Assembly: GCA_947088675.1 (NCBI GenBank)
Contig: CAMUHN010000026.1
Coordinates: 1 to 40,329, forward strand
Direction of reading: 5' to 3'
Length of the DNA stretch: 40,329 nucleotides
Source of the DNA: an uncultured Roseburia sp.
GTDB lineage: Bacteria > Bacillota > Clostridia > Lachnospirales > Lachnospiraceae
Shown: one piece after another, positions 1 to 7,874 of the stretch
How positions within the stretch are numbered: position 1 is the stretch's first letter
How the letters are laid out: every line of letters starts with the position of its first letter
Translations under genes and position numbers: made by a program
Notes under the pieces: generated by a model
Databases searched by the model: none
The model's input: the letters and a program-made list of their open reading frames with translations, nothing else
What the model was told of the DNA's origin: nothing

Positions 1-19
1 AACAGCAGGAGGTGTCAGC

Positions 20-208
20 ATGAAGCAGGAAAAGTGGCTATTGTGTCCTGTATGCAGAAACAAGACGAGATTTCGCTTTTTATTTGTATTAGAATGGAAC
101 ACGCTCGAAACAGCCGAACGAGAAATTTCAGAATTATATTGGGAAAGAATGGTGTACGATGAAGAAAGAAAAGGCAAAGCAGCGAAAAAAGCGATGAAGT
201 TAGCATAA
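20..208 (+). pseudogene. Truncated Cys-rich KTR-like protein
   Basis: The first 16 or so residues (KQEKWLLCPVCRNKTR) match the start of the small Cys-rich KTR proteins carried by conjugative and mobilizable elements of Firmicutes. They include the first CPVC zinc-knuckle pair and the KTR triplet. After that the frame continues into unrelated Lys/Glu-rich residues, and the second CPKC pair expected in the family is absent, so the gene looks truncated by a deletion or recombination junction. A good ribosome binding site (ggaggt) lies 7 bases before the ATG, so the 62-residue hybrid may still be translated. The remnant marks the end of an old mobile element. Confidence 0.5.
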
Positions 209-481
209 CGCAAAGTAAAAGCAGAAAAGTAGGCGGCAGAATATGACGGTACACCTTATGGCAGGGATATAAAAGCACATAGAGAGAAATTTGCCGTAGA
301 CCGTATGAAAGCTGTTCCCGGCTGCAGATGTCAAAGAATGGCTCTCCTGCTTCATTTATTTGAACTCAATGCTGCGCCGGTGGCTGGGCTGGCAGGATTT
401 GAGGCGGCATATCAGGGCTCGTCGCCTCAAACCATCTAAATTTAACAAATTTGTCATATATTGCCTACACTATTTTTGATA
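209..481. other. Gene-free stretch, probable mobile-element debris
   Basis: No convincing open frame, RNA or repeat was seen here. Short translated pieces exist in the plus direction but are interrupted by stops. Placed between a truncated KTR gene and an acetyltransferase, the stretch most likely consists of eroded accessory DNA. Confidence 0.4.
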
Positions 482-988
482 TTAATGTTGTGTCAGTTCC
501 ATTTCAATACAATTCCACGTTTCTCCCATGCATAAATAACTTTCTGTATTTTGTATGGATACCTCTTTGAATCCGCAGGATTTGTAGCACTGTATAGCAA
601 CTGAATTATTCTCAAAAACTCCCAAAGTGATTTTACTTACCCTGACAAATTCAAAAGCAAATCTGATTGCCAGATTAAGCATTTCTTTGCCGAACCCTTT
701 TCCGCGTTGCTCACTGTCTATAATTACAAAGCCTAACCTGAGTGCATCTCGATTGTCATCAGTAAAACGCATTGTGAAATGTCCTGCGACTCCCATTTCA
801 TTAAAAGCTGTCATGCCCCAGATATCAGGATTACTATTATCTTTTTGGTAATATAAATTAATATCCGCCGAAGTGACAGGATACTTCTTGTAACGGTCTG
901 CACTCCACTGACGGAATGCAAACTCACTTTTGATCCATTTTACAATATCCTGTGCATCACATTCCTTATATGGTCTAAGTCTTAACAT
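482..988 (-). CDS. GNAT family N-acetyltransferase
   Basis: A 168-residue protein of the RimJ/RimL-like GNAT group, expected to move an acetyl group from acetyl-CoA to an amine. The central segment GFVIIDSEQRGKGFGKEML has the strand-loop-helix of motif A with the Q-R-G-K-G-F-G pyrophosphate-binding loop. It is followed by a region rich in Asn and Ala (ENNSVAIQCYKSCGF) that is typical of motif B in this family. The length is normal and the frame intact. The substrate cannot be read from sequence. It sits alone between decayed accessory genes, so it may have arrived with them. Confidence 0.85.
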   Translation of the reverse strand: MLRLRPYKECDAQDIVKWIKSEFAFRQWSADRYKKYPVTSADINLYYQKDNSNPDIWGMTAFNEMGVAGHFTMRFTDDNRDALRLGFVIIDSEQRGKGFGKEMLNLAIRFAFEFVRVSKITLGVFENNSVAIQCYKSCGFKEVSIQNTESYLCMGETWNCIEMELTQH

Positions 989-1048
989 TTATCTTCCCCT
1001 TTCCGTAATCGGTAGATCTGTTGAAAATTTGTGAAATGCTTCTGACAC

Positions 1049-1279
1049 TCATTCATCAATGACATCGAAAGAAATATCTATGCCGTTTGAAACTATCCGT
1101 GTTGCAATTCCGTGAGAATAGAACCATATATGAATAATAAGTTTATATGCGTTTTCTTCGGATAGTCCAGTAATGTCTTTTACATTTTGCATAAGAAATT
1201 TATTCTTTTTACGTACTAATTGTATGGCAGCATTTCATATATCCTGTTTGCTGACAATTAGTCCTGGTAGCATATTCAT
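1049..1279 (-). pseudogene. TetR-family regulator remnant with internal deletion
   Basis: Reading the minus strand from ATG at 1279 gives a short TetR-like amino end (SKQDI, an in-frame TGA stop, NAAIQLVRKK). It joins directly to what looks like the carboxyl end of the same kind of protein (LSEENAYKLIIHIWF, then a short tail ending at 1049). A full TetR protein is about 190 residues, but only 76 sense codons remain. Most of the helix-turn-helix and ligand core is therefore missing, and one stop codon interrupts the rest. A possible operator survives just upstream. The gene is dead, and the family call is from pattern memory. Confidence 0.6.
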
Positions 1280-1297
1280 TTCCTTTCGGTAGCGTTT

Positions 1298-1307
1298 GTT
1301 GCGCAAC
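1298..1307. promoter_or_regulatory. Palindromic operator-like site before the TetR remnant
   Basis: GTTGCGCAAC is a perfect 10-base palindrome about 20 bases before the TetR remnant start, and a further half-site GTTGC lies at 1312-1316. TetR proteins commonly repress themselves through such a site. The role here is inferred and probably historic. Confidence 0.4.
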
Positions 1308-1479
1308 GTGTGTTGCTATTTTAGCAGCCATTAGTCTTTTCGTCAATAGCTGTGTAGCATATAAGAGAAATTTTTATTCACTTTTTTTAAAGACAGAATG
1401 AGAGTGATTCCGCAGCAGTCGGTATCGGCCGTTATGTGGTTTGCTCAGCTTCCTGTTTTTTCCTGTGATATGTTCCCTT

Positions 1480-1698
1480 TCATGCAGCAAGGTAATTCTT
1501 ATAGCGTTCCATCGCTTCGGGGTTTTCAGCAGCGGCTTTCTCCGGCATTTTCTGCCTGGATTTCCTGGTCGTTTCGGAAGCGTATGCCCGCTTCTTTGCC
1601 AGTTCTTCCGCCGCTGCCTGGTCGGTTTGAAACAGGGGCGCAAAACAGCAGGACGCACTGACAGAGTTTCCCCGGGGTGTAATGGCTGGCCTTACCAC
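1480..1698 (-). pseudogene. Unidentified protein fragment
   Basis: A minus-strand frame encodes a Lys/Ala/Glu-rich tail (for example QAAAEELAKKRAYASETT) that looks like a real protein helix rather than random translation. The frame continues upstream of the ATG without an obvious ribosome binding site. I do not recognise the family. The neighbourhood of truncated accessory genes suggests the carboxyl-terminal leftover of a mobile-element protein. It could also be a chance frame. The rest of 1280-1763 holds nothing else I can support. Confidence 0.25.
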
Positions 1699-1763
1699 AG
1701 GGGGCTTACGCCATTCGCCCCAGTAAAGCTGGGGAATCAGGAATTTCCTTTCACCCGACGCAG

Positions 1764-2699
1764 TTATAAGTGCCTCAGATTGACACGGTACTCTCGCAAA
1801 TCATCTTCTTTTACGGTTTCGATAATTTTGTCAAGTGCTGCGGCAAGAGCGTCCTTGTCCTCCGGCAAGGTTCCTTGAAACGGAAATGCGTTTGACGCGC
1901 CTAATGCAGCAAATTGAGTGGGTATTTTCAGGTTTTCAAGCAAGGTGCGGATTTCTTTATATTTTTCAATCTCACTTTCCTCTTGCCAGTTGCCGCGCTG
2001 AATTTCCTGATAAAGCTCTGATTCCGGATAAACGGTCAGCATATTGACGCCAATGAGCGTTGGGTGAAGCTGATTGCAAATGTCAGCGGTGGCCCTTGCT
2101 CCGATTTCGCCACGTCCAGCGCCGGAGATACTTACCAGATAGAAGAAGCTATAATGAATACCGGCCTGGTCTAACCGCTGGCATTGTTTCACAATATCAG
2201 CGGCGGCATACCCCTTATTCATAAATTGCAGGGCTTCATCATCTCCGGTTTCCATTCCGATTGTCAGGCCGTCATATCCGGCCCGATGGAGGGACGCTAA
2301 TTCCTCGTCCGATTTCAGCGTAATATCTGTAATTCTTGCAAAGCAGCCAATCGTTTTGATTGAGGGAATATATTGCCGGATCAAGTCAGCAATTGCCATT
2401 AGCCGTTCATATTTCAATACAAAAGGGTTCGCGCCGGTCAAAAAAGTTCTCTGAACACGCTTCGGCCGGGGTAGCCCTTGCAATCGGGCAGTCAGCATAG
2501 CAATGGGGTCTGTACTCCAAAGCTGTGCCTCCTGTAAGTCACTCTTGACATCTTCAAGGGGGGACATTCTGAATTTGAATGGCAAATCGTTGTAGAGAGT
2601 ACAAAATTTGCATTTGTGATGGGTACAGCCTGCCGTTACTTCAAGCAGCAGAGAGGATGCCTCACAGGGTGGCCTCCATATTGTTCCGGTGTAGTGCAT
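1764..2699 (-). CDS. Radical SAM protein
   Basis: A 311-residue protein with a radical SAM core. Near residue 25 it has a C-x4-C-x2-C cluster motif (CTHHKCKFC), the spacing seen in several B12-independent radical SAM oxidoreductase families, which should bind a [4Fe-4S] cluster and S-adenosylmethionine. A glycine-rich stretch (GYDGLTIGMETGDDEAL) fits the second SAM-contacting strand. There is no extra Fe-S domain or cobalamin domain, and the substrate is unknown. The ATG at 2699 is preceded by a strong aaggagg site. It is divergent from the HxlR regulator at 2826, and the shared 126-base gap has a palindrome over its likely -35 region, so the regulator probably controls it. Confidence 0.85.
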   Translation of the reverse strand: MHYTGTIWRPPCEASSLLLEVTAGCTHHKCKFCTLYNDLPFKFRMSPLEDVKSDLQEAQLWSTDPIAMLTARLQGLPRPKRVQRTFLTGANPFVLKYERLMAIADLIRQYIPSIKTIGCFARITDITLKSDEELASLHRAGYDGLTIGMETGDDEALQFMNKGYAAADIVKQCQRLDQAGIHYSFFYLVSISGAGRGEIGARATADICNQLHPTLIGVNMLTVYPESELYQEIQRGNWQEESEIEKYKEIRTLLENLKIPTQFAALGASNAFPFQGTLPEDKDALAAALDKIIETVKEDDLREYRVNLRHL

Positions 2700-2725
2700 A
2701 GTAGAACCTCCTTGTCTTTTTTGCC

Positions 2726-2766
2726 ATTATATCATCGTACGTTGAAAATAAAAGTACTGTACTTTT
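2726..2766 (-). promoter_or_regulatory. Promoter of the radical SAM gene with HxlR-type operator
   Basis: A minus-strand TATAAT lies at 2731-2726. Where its -35 element should be there is a perfect inverted repeat, AAAAGTAC-T-GTACTTTT at 2750-2766. A related half-site, GTAC, occurs again at 2737-2740, and another at 2773. HxlR regulators bind GTAC-centred palindromes in several Firmicutes, so repression of both divergent genes is the simplest reading. Confidence 0.6.
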
Positions 2767-2776
2767 TTGTAGTACC

Positions 2777-2804
2777 TTGTTTTTTGCCGTATTTCTGATA
2801 TAAT
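2777..2804 (+). promoter_or_regulatory. Promoter of the HxlR regulator
   Basis: TTGTTT at 2777-2782 and TATAAT at 2799-2804 are separated by 16 bases. The palindrome at 2750-2766 lies just upstream of the -35 element. The transcript would start about 15 bases before the ribosome binding site aggagg. Confidence 0.6.
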
Positions 2805-2825
2805 GCCATCAGGAGGTCATGAACA

Positions 2826-3164
2826 ATGAGAAAAACAGAAGCGGCTATTCAACGCTGCAAAACTATGTCAACACTCCAGAAAATCTTAGGGGGTAAATGG
2901 AAACTCGAAATTCTCTACTATATAGCCTTTCATGACATTCACAGATTTGGAAAACTTCGCCGCCAGCTTGGAGAAATAACAGAATCATCTCTCACAAAAC
3001 AGCTCCGGGAGCTGGAAGCCGATGGTTTCTTAATCCGGCACGACTTCAAAGAGGTTCCGCCGCGGGTGGAGTACACCCTGTCCGATTTAGGCAAAAGTTT
3101 TATTGACGTGATTGATTACATGAAGCAGTGGGGAGATCACAATTTGCCTGATATTAGCGAATAA
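2826..3164 (+). CDS. HxlR family transcriptional regulator
   Basis: A 112-residue winged-helix protein of the HxlR (DUF24) family. Characteristic segments are LQKILGGKWKLEILYYI near residues 18-32, the recognition helix SSLTKQLRELEADGFL, and the wing with VEYTLSDLGKS. A Cys at residue 11 is at the place where many HxlR proteins keep a redox-reactive cysteine, so it may sense oxidants or electrophiles. An aggagg site lies 9 bases before the ATG. It is divergent from the radical SAM gene and is expected to control it and itself. Confidence 0.9.
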   Translation: MRKTEAAIQRCKTMSTLQKILGGKWKLEILYYIAFHDIHRFGKLRRQLGEITESSLTKQLRELEADGFLIRHDFKEVPPRVEYTLSDLGKSFIDVIDYMKQWGDHNLPDISE

Positions 3165-3169
3165 CAGGA

Positions 3170-3213
3170 GCCGGCCGGTGGGCAGGAAAAAACTTCGCCC
3201 ACGGCCGGCCTTT
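3170..3213 (+). terminator. Probable terminator after the HxlR gene
   Basis: A GC-rich stem of about 13 base pairs (GCCGGCCGG-TGGGC with GCCCACGGCCGGC, one bulged G) starts 5 bases after the stop codon. The following T run is short (TTT), so it is a strong hairpin with a weak U-tract. Confidence 0.55.
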
Positions 3214-3630
3214 CAATAGAAAACATTTTTCCCGTCGTGCGGCGGATAACTTCATATTTGTTTGGATGACTGCTGTTTTCATGTTACGGCAGTTCGGTCC
3301 CTTTAAACCGGCGATTGCAATGCTGCGCGATAAGAAAAAGGTTCGGACAACCAAACATGGGAAGCCTGGCAGACTTGGATTTGTAAGAACATTTCAAATT
3401 CTTCAGATGTGAGGGAAGCGAGAACTTCACTGACTGTATTGGGCGGAATGTTTGTGTCGCTGTTGATTCTGATGTCAGGCAGACAGCAAAAGCGAAATTG
3501 TCATATCCCCGGCTATGGCGCAGAAATCTGGTTTGGGAAAAGGAGTTGTTGTGAAGATTATTATAATATGGTGTTGCAGCGGATGCACTGAATATAGAGC
3601 CGGGGCGTACACGTTATTTTTTTACATAGA
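3214..3630. other. Stretch without a supportable gene
   Basis: Short open frames exist on both strands (for example 3409-3591 plus and 3154-3354 minus). None has a convincing ribosome binding site or a recognisable family. A plus-strand frame rich in Arg/Lys around 3230-3400 might be a fossil of an accessory gene, but I cannot identify it. Confidence 0.35.
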
Positions 3631-3667
3631 CGTAAAAAAGGCCTGACAAAAATGAATTTTGTCAGGC
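3631..3667 (-). terminator. Terminator of the Xre regulator gene
   Basis: On the minus strand an 11-base-pair stem (GCCTGACAAAA with TTTTGTCAGGC) is followed by CTTTTTTACG. It lies 14 bases after the stop of the regulator at 3681 and has all parts of an intrinsic terminator. Confidence 0.8.
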
Positions 3668-3680
3668 TTGTCATAAAAAT

Positions 3681-4019
3681 CTAATCGGACTGTATCATTA
3701 ATTTTTTCATATATAAAAGTACATGTTCCAAAAATTCATCTCTTTCGTCTGTACTGCAGTTTGCAAGGAAAGATTCCAGTTGAAACGAACATTTCCGATC
3801 ACCGGAGATCAGATAAGCGGGGTCTATTTTGTAGGTTTGATAAAGTATTAACATTTTTTCGGGATGCAGGCCATATGTGCCGCTTTCTATCTTTCGGTAG
3901 TGTTCAGTGCTCAGATTCAGCGTTCCGGCGAATTCGTCCATAGAATAACCGCCGTTGACTCTGGCATTTTGCAGACGCATACCGATCAGTATATTAATGT
4001 CCTTTTTTCCCGCCCTCAT
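3681..4019 (-). CDS. Xre-type helix-turn-helix regulator
   Basis: A 112-residue DNA-binding protein. Residues 8-70 form an Xre/Cro domain: IGMRLQNARVNGGYSMDEFA, then LNLSTEHYRKIESGTYGL with the usual recognition helix and the Glu-Ser-Gly after it. The remaining 40 residues are helical and may serve in dimerisation. The frame is open further upstream to 4343, but the ATG at 4019 is chosen because it has a gaggt site 9 bases before it and because the Xre fold begins right after it. An extended -10 promoter lies at 4047-4055. It is divergent from the YcxB-like gene. Confidence 0.8.
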   Translation of the reverse strand: MRAGKKDINILIGMRLQNARVNGGYSMDEFAGTLNLSTEHYRKIESGTYGLHPEKMLILYQTYKIDPAYLISGDRKCSFQLESFLANCSTDERDEFLEHVLLYMKKLMIQSD

Positions 4020-4046
4020 AGAAATACTACCTCGCTTTCCAGCTAC

Positions 4047-4055
4047 ATTATAACA
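4047..4055 (-). promoter_or_regulatory. Extended -10 promoter of the Xre gene
   Basis: Minus-strand TGTTATAAT is an exact extended -10 element. The -35 region (TGTCCA with 17-base spacing) is weak, as is usual for extended -10 promoters. Confidence 0.55.
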
Positions 4056-4162
4056 GGTATTTACTAATTTGGACAGAATGCTGTGCGGCCGCATATTATT
4101 CGACATGCAATCGGATAAAAATGGCAGGGTTTTGGGAAAAAATTTGCAATCAATTTTGCGTA

Positions 4163-4208
4163 TTTCGTACGAAAATGTTTTGACACAGCTTAATGATATC
4201 AGTATAAT
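4163..4208 (+). promoter_or_regulatory. Perfect consensus sigma-A promoter with adjacent palindrome
   Basis: TTGACA (4180-4185), a 17-base spacer and TATAAT (4203-4208) match the vegetative consensus at every position. A perfect 12-base palindrome, TTTCGTACGAAA, ends 5 bases before the -35 element and is a candidate operator, perhaps for the divergent Xre regulator. The next recognised gene starts only at 4500, so the transcript has a leader of roughly 285 bases. No terminator or known riboswitch was seen in that leader. Confidence 0.75.
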
Positions 4209-4499
4209 GTATGAGAAATCCGATTGCAAGATAAATTTATCACTTCCTGTCATCGCAGGGAATGACATTTTACCTGAAAATTGGCAGCTGAATATCGTGC
4301 AGGAAAAGAAATTCAGAGAAAAACGGACATTAACATTGTACATAGCGGGTACTGTGCCCTGGCAAACCTTATGTAGTCTGTCGTATTCCTTTTCACGTGC
4401 TTTACTGTCTCCTGACGATTTATATTAGATTTTTTCAACAGCCATATAAAATAAGGTCTGAAGATTATGAGAAGTTATATTTATAAAAGGGAGGAACAA

Positions 4500-4979
4500 A
4501 TGGAAGTTTTATTTGAATCACAAACGGAATATACCTATGAGATCTATCGGGAGTTCTGTAATAAAGTGACAGCCGGTCCGCGGATCATCGCATCTTTTGT
4601 AATGGCAGTTGTGATTGCCCTGTTCTCGCTGTTTTCATGGAAGTTTTTTGACAAGACTTATTTTCTGGTTTTTTTGTTTCTCGCAGCAGTCTATCCTTTT
4701 GCTGTTTTTGCCACATGGAAGAAGACAATCAGAAAATCCTGGGAATCTTATAAGCTTGGTCAGGGGCTGATATCTCATTACCGATTTTACAGTGATCATG
4801 TAGAACAGGAAAACCAACTGGGAACGTCCAGCTATGAATATGCAAAACTTTATCGTGTGATCGAAGGAAAGGATGCATTCTATTTAATGCTTGCCGATAA
4901 TCAGGGAATTATTGTTGAAAAAAGTAAGTCATCGGACGAACTCTGCGCGTTTCTGCAGACGCTGATTACGAAAAAATAA
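4500..4979 (+). CDS. YcxB-like membrane protein
   Basis: A 159-residue protein. Two hydrophobic segments lie at about residues 26-45 and 50-68, followed by a soluble carboxyl domain with the pattern FYSDHVEQENQLGTSSYEYAKLYRVIEG that is typical of YcxB-like domains. Their function is not established. The ATG at 4500 has a strong gggagg site 6 bases upstream and is preferred over the earlier in-frame ATG at 4467, which has none. The gene is transcribed away from the Xre regulator, probably from the consensus promoter at 4180. Confidence 0.75.
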   Translation: MEVLFESQTEYTYEIYREFCNKVTAGPRIIASFVMAVVIALFSLFSWKFFDKTYFLVFLFLAAVYPFAVFATWKKTIRKSWESYKLGQGLISHYRFYSDHVEQENQLGTSSYEYAKLYRVIEGKDAFYLMLADNQGIIVEKSKSSDELCAFLQTLITKK

Positions 4980-5048
4980 ACTTGTTTAAAACAGTTAATT
5001 TTCAAATATTTTTTTGTTAGAATACATTGGGAAAAGGTGGGTGGAAAA

Positions 5049-6392
5049 TTGGATTTATTCGATTATGTCCGGGACAAAAACAGGGAAAAAGAATCTCCGC
5101 TGGCATCAAGGCTTCGTCCCTCCACACTGGACGAGATGGTAGGTCAGCAGCATATCATCGGAAAAGATAAATTATTGTACCGCGCAATTAAAGCCGACAA
5201 ATTAAGTTCCATCATCCTCTATGGCCCGCCCGGAACCGGCAAGACTACATTGGCGAAAGTAATCGCCAGTACGACGAGCGCACAATTTTGTCAGATCAAT
5301 GCGACAGGCGCAGGAAAAAAAGAAATGGAGCAGGTTATTGCGCAGGCGAAAGACAACCAGGGGATGTATGGGAAAAAGACGATTCTTTTTATTGATGAGA
5401 TACACAGATTCAATAAAGGGCAGCAGGACTATCTGCTTCCGTTTGTCGAAGACGGCACGGTGATACTGGTCGGAGCGACAACGGAGAATCCGTATTTTGA
5501 GGTAAACGGCGCGCTGCTGTCCCGTTCCATTATATTTGAGCTGCAGCCTCTCACGAAAGAGGAGGTCAGAACACTTTTGCTGCGCGCCATAAACGACAGA
5601 GAAAAAGGAATGGGAGCATATCATGCCGTGATAGAAGAGGATGCGCTTGCGTTTCTGTCGGATGTTTCAAACGGCGACGCACGCACCGCGCTAAATGCAA
5701 TAGAACTTGGCATTTTATCGACAAAGCCGGCAGAGGACGGAAAAATACACATTACGCTGGAGGTTGCCAGCGAATGTATTCAAAAAAGGGTTGTAAAATA
5801 CGATAAATCCGGCGATAATCATTACGACACGATTTCTGCTTTTATCAAAAGCATGCGCGGATCGGATCCGAATGCAGCCGTTTATTACCTTGCCCGCATG
5901 CTGTATGCCGGTGAAGATATTAAATTTATTGCACGCAGAATCATGATCTGCGCATCGGAGGACGTCGGCAACGCTGATCCGATGGCGCTTGTCGTCGCAT
6001 CGGGCGCGGCGCAGGCGGTGGAACGCGTCGGCATGCCGGAGGCACAGATTATTCTGTCGCAGGCAGTGACTTATGTTGCATGTGCGCCCAAAAGCAATGC
6101 GGCTGTCTGTGCGATCGGAAGTGCGATGGACGCAGTGAAAGAAACCATGACGGCGCCGGTTCCGGTTCATCTGCAGGACGCCCATTACAGGTCGTCCGGC
6201 AGGCTGGGACACGGCGTCGGTTACAAATATGCACATGATTATCCGAAGCATTATGTAAAACAGCAGTATCTCCCGGACGGTCTGACAGACAGGGTGTTCT
6301 ATAAACCGTCCGAAAACGGTTATGAGAAAAAAATCCGGGAATATTTTGACTGGCTCATGGATGAAGAAAATGGAATGGAGGAGATGGAATGA
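5049..6392 (+). CDS. rarA: Replication-associated recombination protein A (RarA/MgsA)
   Basis: An AAA+ ATPase of the clamp-loader clade that acts at stalled replication forks. It shows Walker A GPPGTGKTT, Walker B LFIDEIHRF, a sensor 1 region GATTENPYFEVN, and the carboxyl tetramerisation domain ending with the conserved YKYAHDYPKHYVKQQYLPD segment. Length is about 447 residues, normal for the family. The start is taken as TTG at 5049 (protein beginning MDLFDYV, as in relatives) with aggtgg 8 bases before it. A GTG at 5037 is the alternative. The stop overlaps the next start by 4 bases (ATGA), so the aminotransferase is translationally coupled. Confidence 0.93.
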   Translation: MDLFDYVRDKNREKESPLASRLRPSTLDEMVGQQHIIGKDKLLYRAIKADKLSSIILYGPPGTGKTTLAKVIASTTSAQFCQINATGAGKKEMEQVIAQAKDNQGMYGKKTILFIDEIHRFNKGQQDYLLPFVEDGTVILVGATTENPYFEVNGALLSRSIIFELQPLTKEEVRTLLLRAINDREKGMGAYHAVIEEDALAFLSDVSNGDARTALNAIELGILSTKPAEDGKIHITLEVASECIQKRVVKYDKSGDNHYDTISAFIKSMRGSDPNAAVYYLARMLYAGEDIKFIARRIMICASEDVGNADPMALVVASGAAQAVERVGMPEAQIILSQAVTYVACAPKSNAAVCAIGSAMDAVKETMTAPVPVHLQDAHYRSSGRLGHGVGYKYAHDYPKHYVKQQYLPDGLTDRVFYKPSENGYEKKIREYFDWLMDEENGMEEME

Positions 6393-7678
6393 AATCTTAT
6401 CAGGAGATGACAAAGGAGGAACTGCAGCAGGAAAAGAAAGCGCTGGAAGCGGAATATAAGAAATACCAGAACAGAGGCTTACAGCTTGACATGTCAAGAG
6501 GAAAGCCTTCCCAGGAACAGCTCGATTTATCCATGGGAATGATGGACGTTTTGGGATCCGGCGTTGACCTGACCTGCGACGACGGAACAGACTGCCGTAA
6601 TTACGGCGTGTTAGACGGGATTTATGAGGCAAAAGAGCTGATTGGCGATATGATAGAATGTAATCCGGCCAATATTATTATTTACGGCAATTCCAGTCTG
6701 AATATTATGTACGATACGATTTCGCGTTCCATGACGCATGGCGTGATGGGAAGTACGCCATGGTGCAAGCTGGACAGTGTGAAATTCCTCTGCCCGGTTC
6801 CGGGTTATGACAGACATTTTGCCATTACCGAATATTTTGGAATTGAGATGATTCCGGTGCCCATGCTTTCTACCGGTCCGGATATGGATCTTGTAGAACA
6901 GCTTGTCAGTACGGACGAGGCGATCAAGGGAATCTGGTGCGTGCCCAAATATTCCAATCCGCAGGGCATTACCTACTCGGATGAGACAGTACGCCGATTC
7001 GCCCGTTTAAAACCGGCGGCAAAAGATTTCAGGATATACTGGGATAACGCTTATTGCGTGCATCATCTGTATGATCTGGATCAGGATCATTTGATTGAGA
7101 TTCTGGCCGAGTGTAAGCGTGCGGGAAATCCTGATCTTGTGTATAAGTTCTGTTCCACAAGCAAAATCAGTTTTCCAGGCTCCGGTGTTGCTGCGATTGC
7201 CACTTCGTTAAATAATCTGGAGGATATCAGAAAGCAGTTAAAGATCCAGACGATCGGTCATGACAAAGTAAATCAGCTGCGTCATGTGCGTTTCTTTCAA
7301 AATGTACACGGCATTACCGAGCATATGCGCAGACATGCCGATAGCATGAGGCCCAAATTTGAGATGATTCTGGAGACATTTGAACGGGATCTGGGCGATC
7401 TTGGCGTCGGCAGCTGGTATAAACCAAAAGGTGGATATTTTATTACTTATGAGGCGCTTGAGGGCTGCGCAAAAAAAGTTGTTGCAAGAGCCAAGAAAGC
7501 GGGCGTTGTTATGACTCCTGCCGGCGCGCCGTTTCCGTACGGAAAAGATCCGAAAGATTCTGTGATACGTATTTCTCCGTCGTATCCGAACCTTGAAGAA
7601 CTGACGCTTGCAACGCAGATTTTTGTAGTGTGCGTCAAACTGGTCAGCATTGAGAAAATGCTGGAGGGTGTCTGCTGA
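6389..7678 (+). CDS. Aspartate-type aminotransferase, PLP-dependent
   Basis: A 429-residue class I aminotransferase fold protein of the group annotated as aspartate aminotransferase (Asp_aminotransf family), distinct from classical AspC. Visible features are MSRGKPSQEQLDLS at the amino end, YGNSSLNIMYDTI, a substrate-pocket segment CVPKYSNPQGIT, WDNAYCVHHL, and the PLP-lysine motif CSTSKISFPGSG with the Schiff-base Lys at residue 259. The carboxyl part has APFPYGKDPKDSVIRISPSYP, whose Arg should bind the substrate carboxylate. The amino donor is inferred. It overlaps rarA by 4 bases and is followed by a strong terminator. Confidence 0.88.
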   Translation: MKSYQEMTKEELQQEKKALEAEYKKYQNRGLQLDMSRGKPSQEQLDLSMGMMDVLGSGVDLTCDDGTDCRNYGVLDGIYEAKELIGDMIECNPANIIIYGNSSLNIMYDTISRSMTHGVMGSTPWCKLDSVKFLCPVPGYDRHFAITEYFGIEMIPVPMLSTGPDMDLVEQLVSTDEAIKGIWCVPKYSNPQGITYSDETVRRFARLKPAAKDFRIYWDNAYCVHHLYDLDQDHLIEILAECKRAGNPDLVYKFCSTSKISFPGSGVAAIATSLNNLEDIRKQLKIQTIGHDKVNQLRHVRFFQNVHGITEHMRRHADSMRPKFEMILETFERDLGDLGVGSWYKPKGGYFITYEALEGCAKKVVARAKKAGVVMTPAGAPFPYGKDPKDSVIRISPSYPNLEELTLATQIFVVCVKLVSIEKMLEGVC

Positions 7679-7692
7679 TTTTGTATCAGCGC

Positions 7693-7729
7693 AAAAAAAA
7701 AGGACTGCTCATCTGGCAGTCCTTTTTTA
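7693..7729. terminator. Bidirectional terminator after the aminotransferase
   Basis: AAGGACTGC and GCAGTCCTT form a 9-base-pair stem with a 7-base loop, flanked by an A run on the left and TTTTTT on the right. It can stop transcription from both sides and closes the rarA operon. Confidence 0.85.
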
Positions 7730-7788
7730 TCTTACCAGGAAAGACATTGTTGCATTAACGTTTGAAAGCACAAAATTTCCTATAAGAT

Positions 7789-7806
7789 AAAAAGCCCTCT
7801 GGGCAA
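7789..7806 (-). terminator. Weak terminator-like hairpin
   Basis: On the minus strand GCCC-AGA-GGGC is followed by TTTTTATC, about 70 bases after the stop of the gene at 7875. The stem is short, so efficiency is doubtful. Confidence 0.35.
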
Positions 7807-7874
7807 CATGCGCGCCGCGCAGCGAGCAGGGGAAGATGATTCTTTCCTGCTCAATTCGGTTTCATATACAGGGT

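Noticed and set aside
4069-4428. Plus-strand frame of 119 codons
   Set aside because: It has no ribosome binding site and no recognisable family, and it contains the promoter elements at 4180-4208 within it. It is read as non-coding.
5715-6632. Long minus-strand frame opposite rarA and the aminotransferase
   Set aside because: It is antisense to two clear genes with strong family motifs. Its translation is rich in Arg, His, Cys and Ser, typical of shadow frames in coding DNA.
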